A stretch of 6,485 bases of DNA from Anaerolineales bacterium Chloro_02 (GCA_001603765.1 LUZV01000037.1:1-6485); one strand, 5' to 3'. Counted from the first letter of the stretch, positions 1 through 5,555 are shown. The notes: generated by a model not told the origin, from the sequence alone. Numbers and translations are program-made.

Positions 1-30
1 TGTTTAAACAGGCACAAGTTAGGATTGTAA

Positions 31-1779
31 TTAAGCGAACAGATCCTTAACCATCTGACCAAGTTCATCTAATTTAGCCTGCAAATTATCCAACGTCTCT
101 TGATCCGTCTGCAGACGGGCTTGTTCGTTTTGAACGTAAGATACATAAGGCGAAATGTTGCTTTCAAGCCGCTGGATGGCGCCATCACTCTCGCGGTTGA
201 AAGTGGCGCTGAGGGTCTTCATCAGATTTTGCCGCAGTTCAAGCATTTTTTCCTTAAAGGATTCTTTCGCCTGCTTGCGCTTATAGGGGATTACGAACAA
301 CCCTAAGACTGCCAGGGCGCTGGCAGTGACGATGCCGGTCACGTCCAGAGCTTTGGTGGTGAGCACGGTAGCCACCAGCGCGCCAATCCCAACCGCGCCA
401 ACGCCAAACAGAGCGGTTTGGGTGACGCTTTCTTGCACAAAGTCAGCGAGCTGTTCTGCTTCCCGTTTGCGATCGTATTGGTTTACGATAGCTTTGATGG
501 TGGTACTCACGCTTTCGATCAGCTGGCGGCGGCGCTCAGTCTGAGGGCTGCCGCTGGTGAGAACGGCGCGCTGAGACTGCGCCTGACGGCGTTCAAGCGC
601 GGCTGCCACCTGATACCAAACGTTGAGGTCCTTATCCACCAGCCAATCGATTAGAACGCGCACTTTACCATCGATCTCTTCCGCCACGTCCGCCTGAACT
701 TCTTGCTGAAACTCAGCCTTGATCCGATCTGGCTTGGCGAGGTCGAGAATGCGGGTGAGTTTCATGGTGTTGTCCAGATATTCCTGCCCGCGGTTTTCGA
801 AACCGTTGAGTATGTTTTCCACTTCAGACAAGCGCGGCGGCAGTTCAGACTGGAGCTCACGCTGATAGGATTGCAGCATGCCTTCCAAAGAGCTGGTGAG
901 CGCGACGTCCTCGCTGATTTCTCGAATCTGGGAGTCGTTCCGGTTCTTGGCTTCCGCCAGCAGATGCGCGCTAACGCCCAGTGGATTGCGCAGTTTCAAC
1001 TCAAGCCGGGAGTTGTCATCCAGGGTTTCGGTGATGTAATTTTCGAGCGCGCTGAGCCCGCTCTGGCTGCGCAGCGATTCGCGTTCCGCTTCTGAACTGG
1101 CAGCAACCGCTTTTTGCGCCAGGCGGGCGGAAACGGTAAAGACTTCAGGTCGAGTATCAAGAATCTTCGCAGAATTTTCGCGCACAAAACTTTCAACTTC
1201 GAGGCGAGCTTGAGCGTCTTCGAGGATATCGCTTTTATTGATCACGATCACAATTTTCTTGCCCCAGGCGAGGATTTTTTCCAGGAAGAGGCGCTCGCTT
1301 TCGGTCAGGGGGCGGTCGGCGGAGGTGACGAAGAGAACCAGGTCTGAGCGCGGCACGAACTCGTTGGTAAGGCGTTCATGCTGTCGGTTGATAGCATTGG
1401 TTCCAGGAGAATCAACGATGTTGAGCTCTTTTAGCAGCGGGAGTGGATGGGTGACGATGGCAAATCCATCATCCACAACCTGTTCATTGATCGTTTCGCC
1501 AAAACGCACCAGGGTAACGCGCGCGGTGGTCGGTGTTACGCCCTCGATGAGCACCTTTTGCCCCAGGATGGCGTTGATGAGCGCGCTCTTGCCAGCGTTA
1601 AACTCTCCCACAGCCACGATCAGGAAAAGCTCGTCAAGCTGATCGATCGCCTTACGCAGGTTTTGGTAGGATTCCTGGCTGAGATTAAAGGTCTGCAAGG
1701 AGGCCAGGATGGCATTCAGGCTCAATTTCTCGTTTTGAAGAAAGAGCAGCTGCTTGTTAGTGAGTAGAGTTTGACGCAT
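31..1779 (-). CDS. Dynamin-family large GTPase with C-terminal membrane hairpin
   Basis: The product has 582 residues. An N-terminal GTPase domain carries all the expected motifs: G1 GEFNAGKS (58-65), G2 TPTT (82-85), G3 DSPG (123-126) and G4 NKSD (181-184). A long, charged, mostly helical middle region follows (about 260-450). Two adjacent hydrophobic stretches (about 457-475 and 479-497) form a likely membrane hairpin ending in the basic YKRKQ. The protein closes with a coiled-coil-like helical tail (about 505-582). This is the layout of bacterial dynamin-like proteins, which bind and remodel the inner membrane using GTP; some family members act in membrane repair, vesicle release or phage tolerance. 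The specific role here is not shown by the sequence. The ATG is preceded by GAGG on the minus strand (1791-1788) with 8 bases of spacing. The gene stands alone on its strand, divergent from the toxin-antitoxin operon. Confidence 0.9.
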   Translation of the reverse strand: MRQTLLTNKQLLFLQNEKLSLNAILASLQTFNLSQESYQNLRKAIDQLDELFLIVAVGEFNAGKSALINAILGQKVLIEGVTPTTARVTLVRFGETINEQVVDDGFAIVTHPLPLLKELNIVDSPGTNAINRQHERLTNEFVPRSDLVLFVTSADRPLTESERLFLEKILAWGKKIVIVINKSDILEDAQARLEVESFVRENSAKILDTRPEVFTVSARLAQKAVAASSEAERESLRSQSGLSALENYITETLDDNSRLELKLRNPLGVSAHLLAEAKNRNDSQIREISEDVALTSSLEGMLQSYQRELQSELPPRLSEVENILNGFENRGQEYLDNTMKLTRILDLAKPDRIKAEFQQEVQADVAEEIDGKVRVLIDWLVDKDLNVWYQVAAALERRQAQSQRAVLTSGSPQTERRRQLIESVSTTIKAIVNQYDRKREAEQLADFVQESVTQTALFGVGAVGIGALVATVLTTKALDVTGIVTASALAVLGLFVIPYKRKQAKESFKEKMLELRQNLMKTLSATFNRESDGAIQRLESNISPYVSYVQNEQARLQTDQETLDNLQAKLDELGQMVKDLFA

Positions 1780-1817
1780 AAATACCGCCTCGGAGGAAAG
1801 AAGGTAAGTTTTGGGTA

Positions 1818-1823
1818 ATTATA
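1818..1823 (-). promoter_or_regulatory. Candidate -10 box for the dynamin-like gene
   Basis: Read on the minus strand this is a perfect TATAAT, flanked by GGTA and TACC half-sites. It would start transcription about 30 bases before the ATG at 1779, leaving room for the GAGG ribosome site. No convincing -35 hexamer is seen 16-18 bases upstream, so the promoter may be activator dependent or the match may be fortuitous in this AT-rich gap. Confidence 0.4.
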
Positions 1824-1852
1824 CCTGTGTGGGTTGAGATTCGTACATTGCC

Positions 1853-1881
1853 TTGACAAGCTTAACAAAATACTGTACAGT
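1853..1881 (+). promoter_or_regulatory. Promoter of the YefM-YoeB operon
   Basis: A perfect -35 TTGACA (1853-1858) is followed after 17 bases by the -10 TACAGT (1876-1881, 4 of 6 consensus bases). The predicted transcript start is near 1888, and the ribosome site AAAGGAG (1894-1900) sits 5 bases before the antitoxin ATG at 1906. Spacing and position fit a sigma-70-type promoter. Confidence 0.75.
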
Positions 1882-1892
1882 GTTACTGTACC
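1871..1892 (+). promoter_or_regulatory. Autoregulatory operator of the YefM-YoeB type
   Basis: Two related palindromic sites lie side by side. The first is the perfect 10-base palindrome ACTGTACAGT (1872-1881) with TGTACA at its centre (1874-1879). The second, weaker copy is TACTGTACC (1884-1892), whose core TGTACC differs by one base. The two cores are 13 bases apart centre to centre. GTACAGT (1875-1881) and ACTGTAC (1885-1891) also form a 7-bp inverted repeat. YefM antitoxins are known to bind a long and a short palindrome with a TGTACA core. Here the site covers the -10 box, so binding by the antitoxin-toxin complex should block RNA polymerase. Confidence 0.7.
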
Positions 1893-1905
1893 TAAAGGAG
1901 TAAAA

Positions 1906-2184
1906 ATGACTATTAGCACCAATTACACCCAGGCAAGAATGAACTTTGCCCGCCTGCTTGACCGGATAACACAAGATCGTGAGGTGGTTATCATCGAACG
2001 TCGGGGTCAGGAGGAAGTGGCGATGATTGCGGCTTCTGAATTGGCGAGCCTGACAGAAACCGCGTATCTTCTACGTTCCCCTGCCAATGCCGAGCGACTG
2101 CTCTCGGCGCTTGGAAAAGCAATCAAAAACGAGGGGGATACTCTTTCCATCGATGATCTCAAGCTAGAGGTTGGTCTTGACTAA
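1906..2184 (+). CDS. yefM: YefM-type antitoxin (Phd/YefM family)
   Basis: The 92-residue product matches the Phd/YefM antitoxin fold. The N-terminal DNA-binding part opens MTISTNYTQARMNFARLLDR and contains VVIIERRGQEEVAMIAASE (about 27-45). The diagnostic ETAYLLRSPANAERLL block (51-66) matches the same block of E. coli YefM. The acidic, flexible C-terminal tail (about 72-92) is the part that usually wraps and neutralises the toxin. The ATG at 1906 was chosen because AAAGGAG (1894-1900) lies 5 bases upstream; extending the frame to 1834 would place the promoter and operator inside the gene. The protein should inhibit the YoeB-like toxin encoded next and repress the operon through the TGTACA operator. 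Confidence 0.93.
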   Translation: MTISTNYTQARMNFARLLDRITQDREVVIIERRGQEEVAMIAASELASLTETAYLLRSPANAERLLSALGKAIKNEGDTLSIDDLKLEVGLD

Positions 2185-2446
2185 GCGTGACTATGTGGCG
2201 GTATTTCAATCCGAATTTATTGAAGACCTGCGGTATTGGGTTGAAACAGATCGAAAGCTGGCTCTGCGCGCTTTCGATTTGATCGAAGCCATCTTGCGTG
2301 ATCCCTATGTGGGTATTGGGAAGCCTGAACCCCTCAAGTACCTGCATACAGGAGCCTGGTCGCGCCGATTGACAGATGAACACCGGATTGTCTATTTAGT
2401 GAGGGATAGTCAGATTGATTTCCTGCAATGCCGTTATCACTATTGA
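2177..2446 (+). CDS. yoeB: YoeB-type mRNA interferase toxin (RelE superfamily)
   Basis: The product has 89 residues from the chosen TTG start. Members of this family bind the ribosome and cut mRNA in the A site. The sequence carries the YoeB signature in order: RYWVETDRK, GKPEPLK, WSRRLTDEHRIVY and the C-terminal CRYHY. Residues equivalent to E. coli YoeB E46, K49, R59, R65, H83 and Y84 are all present (E51, K54, R64, R70, H88, Y89), so the toxin looks active. The start is uncertain. TTG at 2177 has AGAGG (2166-2170) six bases upstream and overlaps the antitoxin end by 8 bases, suggesting translational coupling. TTG at 2171 leaves no ribosome-site spacing. GTG at 2195 aligns best with the E. 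coli start but has no ribosome site. The gene ends 3 bases before the convergent Nudix stop. Confidence 0.92.
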   Translation: MTKRDYVAVFQSEFIEDLRYWVETDRKLALRAFDLIEAILRDPYVGIGKPEPLKYLHTGAWSRRLTDEHRIVYLVRDSQIDFLQCRYHY

Positions 2447-2449
2447 AGT

Positions 2450-2920
2450 TTAGTTGATATCTCCCAGATAAACCGGGAAATCGCTGTGTTTAAGATCAGC
2501 AAGCAGTGTGTGTATTGAGCGCGGGTAAAGATTGACCTTCTCAAGCTGGTCCAACGACACCCAGCGGACTTCTCTCTGACCGTTATCAGGGTGCGACCCC
2601 TGGGCAGGTTCATAGTCCCGGCTGATCTTACACTTGAAATAGAACTCAACCTGATGGAGATCCGGGCTGATGCTGGCAAATTCGTGATGATCGGAACGGT
2701 ATTCGCGGATAAAGAGCAGTTTGCGCACCTTAACATCCGCCCCAATTTCCTCCTGACATTCTCGTTTGAGCGCCTCAGGCAGGGTTTCACCCCATTTTTG
2801 CCCGCCGCCCGGCAGCACGGCGTAGCGCCCTTCTTGATCGCGTTTAATGATTACCAACAGTTTGCCATCCCTGAAAATGACAGCTTTGGCTGAATTGCGG
2901 ATGTTCTTTCTCTTTTCCAT
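2450..2920 (-). CDS. Nudix hydrolase
   Basis: The 156-residue product contains a complete Nudix box, GX5EX7REUXEEXGU, at residues 39-61 (G39, E45, R53, E54, E57, E58, G60), preceded by the usual YAVLPGGG. The box binds Mg2+ and hydrolyses nucleoside diphosphates linked to another group. The box alone does not tell the substrate; mutagenic nucleotides, ADP-ribose and dinucleoside polyphosphates are all possible. Downstream lie SPDLHQVEFYFKCKI (85-99) and REVRWVSLDQLEKVNLYP (116-133), typical of the second half of the fold. The ATG at 2920 is preferred over an in-frame TTG at 2926; neither has a clear ribosome site. The gene follows the FRG-domain gene on the same strand after 71 bases, so it may be co-transcribed, and it converges on the toxin gene. 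Confidence 0.9.
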   Translation of the reverse strand: MEKRKNIRNSAKAVIFRDGKLLVIIKRDQEGRYAVLPGGGQKWGETLPEALKRECQEEIGADVKVRKLLFIREYRSDHHEFASISPDLHQVEFYFKCKISRDYEPAQGSHPDNGQREVRWVSLDQLEKVNLYPRSIHTLLADLKHSDFPVYLGDIN

Positions 2921-2991
2921 AGTCAAGTAATGAGATTTTACCGCAAGTTTTTTGGATGGAGCAGGGATTTTTGACCGGTTGAAACTGTATA

Positions 2992-3843
2992 TTAACTAAC
3001 GAATACCGACTTGATCTCGTGAATAATCTCTTCCCGGATGCGGGTACACATTTCCGCGATGCGGTCGTCATCGGGGAAGAGCAGATTCTTCGGGATGCGC
3101 GAAAAGCTAGCTCCCCAGAAGGATGGCGCGGTCGGGATCGAAAACTTGGCGATCAGACGGTTCTTAAAATCCAATTCCGATTTGTTCACGTAGGTGTCGG
3201 TGATGTCGAGCGTGCCGCAGAGATACCCTTCCTGAAAATAGGGGCGCAGCGCTTCAGGCGGGCAGATCGAAAGCAAGCGCACGATCACCAGGTCCTGTTC
3301 GCTGTTATAGGTGATGCGATTGGTGGTGTAGGGCAGACCAAAGACATACACAACCCCAGAATCAGCCGGGTTGTCTTGCTGCGCGAAGGTGGCGGCGACC
3401 CGCAGAGATTGCGTGAGGTCGAGCAGCGGTGTGTCGCAGACGCCGTAATGCTGGAGGATGCTCCACGCGATATAGGGTTTACGGCGGATATCCGCGCGCC
3501 CATCGAGCTTCTCGCGGTCGAACGCTTCGGTCAGCTTGTAGGTAGCCATTTCAAGCAGCTCAAAGCGAGCTCGGATTTCCTGAGACGTGAGGATGTCTTT
3601 GCGGTAGATGGTAGGATAAAACGTGCTGGAGCCGGCTTTGTTTTGATAGTCCTGATCCTGCCCGCGATAAAAAAGTAAAAAATCCTTGTTGAGGAAGGAT
3701 AGTTGAGCAACTTTACGGACGAGTTCGTGATAGGTGTGGATGGGATAAGGCGCGGTCTTTCTCAGCACCTGACCTTCAACGTGCCTCTCGAGATCGGGAA
3801 AGAAAGACGGTGTAATCTCGCGCATGTTATACCATACAATCAT
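2992..3843 (-). CDS. FRG-domain protein of unknown activity
   Basis: The 283-residue product has the hallmarks of the FRG domain: YRGQ (59-62), an SSTFYPTIYR stretch (72-81), QHYG (131-134) followed by TPLLDLTQSLRVAATFA (138-154), and RPYFQEGYL (200-208). The YRG motif gives the domain its name. FRG proteins occur widely in bacteria, often among accessory and defence genes; their biochemical activity is not established to my knowledge. No signal peptide or membrane segment is visible, so it is probably cytoplasmic. The C-terminal part (about 220-283) is helical and charged. A second ATG seven codons in (3825) could be the true start, because MREITPSFF is a more typical opening and neither ATG has a strong ribosome site. 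The Nudix gene lies immediately downstream. Confidence 0.82.
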   Translation of the reverse strand: MIVWYNMREITPSFFPDLERHVEGQVLRKTAPYPIHTYHELVRKVAQLSFLNKDFLLFYRGQDQDYQNKAGSSTFYPTIYRKDILTSQEIRARFELLEMATYKLTEAFDREKLDGRADIRRKPYIAWSILQHYGVCDTPLLDLTQSLRVAATFAQQDNPADSGVVYVFGLPYTTNRITYNSEQDLVIVRLLSICPPEALRPYFQEGYLCGTLDITDTYVNKSELDFKNRLIAKFSIPTAPSFWGASFSRIPKNLLFPDDDRIAEMCTRIREEIIHEIKSVFVS

Positions 3844-3851
3844 TTTATCCG

Positions 3852-3900
3852 ATTTGACAAATTTTGGGCATTATTGTTGCGGTAATAATGGTTTTACCGC
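3852..3900. promoter_or_regulatory. Overlapping inverted repeats between divergent genes
   Basis: The 115-base gap between the FRG gene and the nitroreductase gene carries three inverted repeats. ATTTG-a-CAAAT (3852-3862) is an operator-like palindrome that contains a plus-strand TTGACA (3854-3859). CATTATT (3869-3875) pairs with AATAATG (3884-3890) across 8 bases. GCGGTAA (3879-3885) pairs with TTACCGC (3894-3900) across 8 bases. The last two share bases and cannot form together. No -10 box lies at normal spacing from the TTGACA. A regulator-binding region or alternative RNA structure is possible, but the sequence does not decide. Confidence 0.45.
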
Positions 3901-3934
3901 GGCGAATTCTCGGTGAACCCGTGCTCGATTGGGC

Positions 3935-3940
3935 TACAAT
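3935..3940 (+). promoter_or_regulatory. Candidate -10 box of the nitroreductase gene
   Basis: TACAAT matches the -10 consensus at 5 of 6 positions. Transcription would begin near 3947, just before the ribosome site AGGAAGG (3948-3954) that serves the ATG at 3959. The -35 region holds only the weak GTGAAC (3913-3918, 16-base spacer). The same TACAAT hexamer precedes the helicase gene, which supports it as a local -10 type. Confidence 0.5.
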
Positions 3941-3958
3941 AAGGCGTAGGAAGGTAAC

Positions 3959-4513
3959 ATGAACGACTCAATTCAACATCGCAGAAGTATTCGTAAGTTC
4001 AGCTCCAAACCGATTGAGCCAGAAAAGTTGCAGCGTGTGCTGGAGGCTGGCAGGCTGGCGCCTTCGGGCAACAACAAGCAACCGTGGGTGTTCATTGTGG
4101 TTCAGAGTGAACAGCAGCGGCAGGCTGTTATGGAAGCCTCTCACAATCAGAGCTGGATGATGAGCGCGCCAACGTTCATTGTCGCGGTGGCGGATATCGC
4201 GGAACGCGCTGAGGTTGAGCCCGGGCTGTATTTGGATGAAAATAGCCCGCATTGGGAATTAAAGCGCGCCATCCGCGACACCGCGATTGCCGCCGGGAAT
4301 ATGCTGCTTGCGGCTGATGGCTTAGGTTTGGGAACTTGTTGGGTTGGTTTTTTTGTTCAGTCAGAAATCCGACCCGTTTTGGGCATACCGGATGATAAAT
4401 TTGTGCTCGGTGTTATCCCAATTGGCTACCCGGCAGAGCAGCCGCCAGCCCGCCCGCGCAAAGCGTTGGCGGAAATCGTACGATATGAAAGGTGGGGCGG
4501 GATCCCAATGTAG
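3959..4513 (+). CDS. Nitroreductase-family FMN oxidoreductase
   Basis: The 184-residue product is a small single-domain nitroreductase. These enzymes bind FMN at the dimer interface and use NAD(P)H to reduce nitro compounds, quinones or other acceptors; the natural substrate cannot be read from the sequence. Visible family motifs are RRSIRKF (8-14, FMN phosphate contact), APSGNNKQPW (34-43), LGLGTCWVG (122-130, glycine-rich flavin site), and the tail GYPAEQPPARPRKALAEIV (156-174). AGGAAGG (3948-3954) sits 4 bases before the ATG, making the start firm. The stop codon TAG (4511-4513) is part of the GTAG foot of the first REP element, so the last residues (WGGIPM) may have been set by repeat insertion. 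The core domain is complete and the length is normal for the short members of the family. Confidence 0.9.
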   Translation: MNDSIQHRRSIRKFSSKPIEPEKLQRVLEAGRLAPSGNNKQPWVFIVVQSEQQRQAVMEASHNQSWMMSAPTFIVAVADIAERAEVEPGLYLDENSPHWELKRAIRDTAIAAGNMLLAADGLGLGTCWVGFFVQSEIRPVLGIPDDKFVLGVIPIGYPAEQPPARPRKALAEIVRYERWGGIPM

Positions 4514-4585
4514 GGAACGGCTTTGCGCCGTTCCAAATGATGGCGTGTGGACAAGGCATCGGAAGGGGGCAAGCCCCACCCCTAC
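4510..4585. repeat. BIME unit A (two inverted REPs)
   Basis: The direct REP is 4510-4534, with perfect stem arms and loop TTTGC; its GTAG foot overlaps the nitroreductase stop codon. The inverted REP is 4561-4585 and is decayed: the lower stem reads CACCC where CTTCC is expected, giving two mismatches. Confidence 0.88.
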
Positions 4586-4636
4586 ATATAGATAGAGCGG
4601 CAACATATCGGAGAAATTGCGAGAAAGGATGTCAAC

Positions 4637-4712
4637 GTAGGGAACGGCCTCGCGCCGTTCCGAATGGTTGGGGGTGGAAAATGGATCGGAAGGGGACAAG
4701 CCCCTTCCCTAC
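4637..4712. repeat. BIME unit B (two inverted REPs)
   Basis: The direct REP is 4637-4661, with foot GTAG, perfect 8-bp stem and loop CTCGC. The inverted REP is 4688-4712, with a perfect GGAAGGGG/CCCCTTCC stem, loop ACAAG and foot CTAC. This is the best-preserved pair of the left array. Confidence 0.92.
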
Positions 4713-4763
4713 GTATAGATAGAGCGGCAACACATCGGAGAAATTGCGAGAAAGGATGTCAAC

Positions 4764-4824
4764 GTGGGGAACGGCCTTGCGCCGTTCCGAATGGTTGGGG
4801 TGGAAAATGGATCGGAAGGGGCAA
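4764..4824. repeat. BIME unit C, broken at the RAYT boundary
   Basis: The direct REP is 4764-4788 with an intact stem but foot GTGG in place of GTAG. The inverted REP begins at 4814 as GGAAGGGGCAA and then loses its second arm; AT-rich sequence leading into the end of the RAYT gene follows. ATTCAACGTA at 4825-4834 resembles the end of the linker plus the start of another REP, so a deletion or insertion junction lies here. Confidence 0.82.
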
Positions 4825-4836
4825 ATTCAACGTAAA

Positions 4837-5316
4837 TTATAAATATTCATCTTCAAACCATCGATTTACATTTTCTTCGATGTATAACCAATGAGTCTGG
4901 AAATCCTGCTCATCTCTGATGATATGATCATGAAAAGATTTTTGCCAAATTTTCTGCAAGGATATTTCATTTCTAACTGCGCGATCTGAGAGCGATTTAA
5001 ATGCGCCAACCAAATCAGAAAGACTAATCCTAACTCCGTCTTGCCTCTCTTTTTTTATTGTAAGAAAGTGAAGATGGTTGGGTAAAAGAGAAAAATGAAC
5101 CAAATCAAATTCCGGGAAACGGGACGGCAATTGGACATAAGTCAGCCTCACTAACTCTTCTATTCTGGATGGAGTGAAAACATGAGTATTCCCGGTTTTT
5201 ATGATCTCGCCAAAGATCGGTTTTCTTTCATAGCTACAAATGGTAACAAAATATGCGGCTTCTTGTGAATAATCGTAACCTCTCATTCTTGGAAGTTTTC
5301 GGTTTGGCAGTTCCAT
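4837..5316 (-). CDS. REP-associated tyrosine transposase (RAYT, Y1/HUH)
   Basis: The 159-residue product belongs to the Y1 transposase superfamily (IS200/IS605-like TnpA), in the single-copy branch tied to REP sequences. These proteins nick single-stranded REP DNA through a 5'-phosphotyrosine link. The sequence shows the N-terminal RGYDYSQEAAYFVTICSYERKPIFGEI (12-38), the metal-binding HUH motif as HLH in LLPNHLHFL (77-85), GAFKSLSDRAV (104-114), and IWQKSFHDHIIRDEQDF (123-139). Y145 in LYIEEN is the likely nucleophile, equivalent by alignment to Y115 of the E. coli protein. The usual YIxxNP reads YIEENV, with valine for proline. Length is normal. An in-frame stop two codons upstream fixes the ATG as the longest start; no strong ribosome site is seen. 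The gene is visibly richer in A+T than its neighbours and sits inside the REP array it probably acts on. Confidence 0.9.
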   Translation of the reverse strand: MELPNRKLPRMRGYDYSQEAAYFVTICSYERKPIFGEIIKTGNTHVFTPSRIEELVRLTYVQLPSRFPEFDLVHFSLLPNHLHFLTIKKERQDGVRISLSDLVGAFKSLSDRAVRNEISLQKIWQKSFHDHIIRDEQDFQTHWLYIEENVNRWFEDEYL

Positions 5317-5335
5317 GAATCAATTTTAACGGGAA

Positions 5336-5341
5336 AGTATA
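5336..5341 (-). promoter_or_regulatory. Weak candidate -10 box of the RAYT gene
   Basis: On the minus strand the sequence reads TATACT, 5 of 6 matches to the -10 consensus, 19 bases before the ATG. The best -35 at a 17-base spacer is only TTCTTA (5364-5359). The surrounding 111 bases (5317-5427) are AT-rich and hold no gene, so chance matches are likely. Low expression would be usual for a RAYT. Confidence 0.25.
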
Positions 5342-5427
5342 TTAAACACGGGAATATTTAAGAAATTTTGGTAATAATTAGATGGACAAGTTGCCATTTC
5401 GTGCAGATAATTGTCTATCAATACAAA

Positions 5428-5452
5428 GGAAGGGGACAAGCCCCTTCCCTAC
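5428..5452 (-). repeat. Inverted REP D, right boundary of the RAYT cassette
   Basis: This is a complete inverted REP with a perfect GGAAGGGG/CCCCTTCC stem and CTAC foot, with no direct partner beside it. It is the first REP upstream of the RAYT gene. The following linker is shortened, but its last 22 bases still resemble the end of the standard linker (ATTGCG, AAGGAT and TCAAC kept). Confidence 0.9.
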
Positions 5453-5482
5453 AAAAAAAGGATTGCGCGTAAGGATTTCAAC

Positions 5483-5555
5483 GTAGGGAACGGCCTTGCG
5501 CCGTTCCGAATGATGGGTGGAAAACGCAAAGGAAGGGGACAAGCCCCTTCCCTAC
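5483..5555. repeat. BIME unit E (two inverted REPs)
   Basis: The direct REP is 5483-5507 (foot GTAG, loop CTTGC, perfect stem). The inverted REP is 5531-5555 (loop ACAAG, perfect stem, foot CTAC). The inner spacer is 23 bases, against 25-26 in the other units. Confidence 0.92.

Larger units (their letters stand above)
4510..4824. repeat. Left REP/BIME array, 127-bp period
   Basis: Three units start at 4510, 4637 and 4764, exactly 127 bases apart. Each is built as direct REP (25 bases), inner spacer (25-26), inverted REP (25) and a 51-base linker (4586-4636 and 4713-4763). The linker is nearly identical between copies and ends GGATGTCAAC. The direct REP has stem arms GGAACGGC and GCCGTTCC around a 5-base loop. 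The inverted REP has arms GGAAGGGG and CCCCTTCC. The outer ends GTAGGGAA and TTCCCTAC are also complementary. The third unit is broken in its inverted REP next to the RAYT gene. There is no protein-coding gene in this stretch; apparent reading frames follow the repeat. Hairpins this close to the nitroreductase stop could also affect its mRNA end. Confidence 0.93.

Noticed and set aside
1..10. Perfect palindrome TGTTTAAACA at the left edge
   Set aside because: It is only 10 bases, is cut off from its upstream context, and has no T-run or stem-loop form to make a terminator of the dynamin-like gene.
703..1095. A 130-codon plus-strand frame opposite the dynamin-like gene
   Set aside because: It is antisense to a well-supported coding region, with no family motif seen in it and no ribosome site sought or found in support.
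1834..1905. A 24-residue N-terminal extension of the antitoxin
   Set aside because: It would cover the promoter and operator and lacks a ribosome site; the ATG at 1906 has AAAGGAG and matches the family length.
2440..2480. A shared terminator between the convergent toxin and Nudix genes
   Set aside because: Only 3 bases separate the stop codons, and the nearby TCCC/GGGA pairing is too short and lacks a T-run.
3019..3678. A 219-codon plus-strand frame opposite the FRG gene
   Set aside because: It has no recognisable family motif and lies wholly opposite a gene with clear FRG motifs; it is an antisense shadow in GC-biased coding DNA.
4713..4763. Promoter in the linker, from TTGACA read on the minus strand
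   Set aside because: No acceptable -10 hexamer is found 16-18 bases downstream; the sequence there reads TCCGAT.
4492..4894. Plus-strand frames across the left array with RDRAATYRRNCEKGCQ-like repeats
   Set aside because: The repeated peptide is the 51-base linker and REP in translation; the 127-bp period is not a multiple of three, so no single frame carries the same repeat through.
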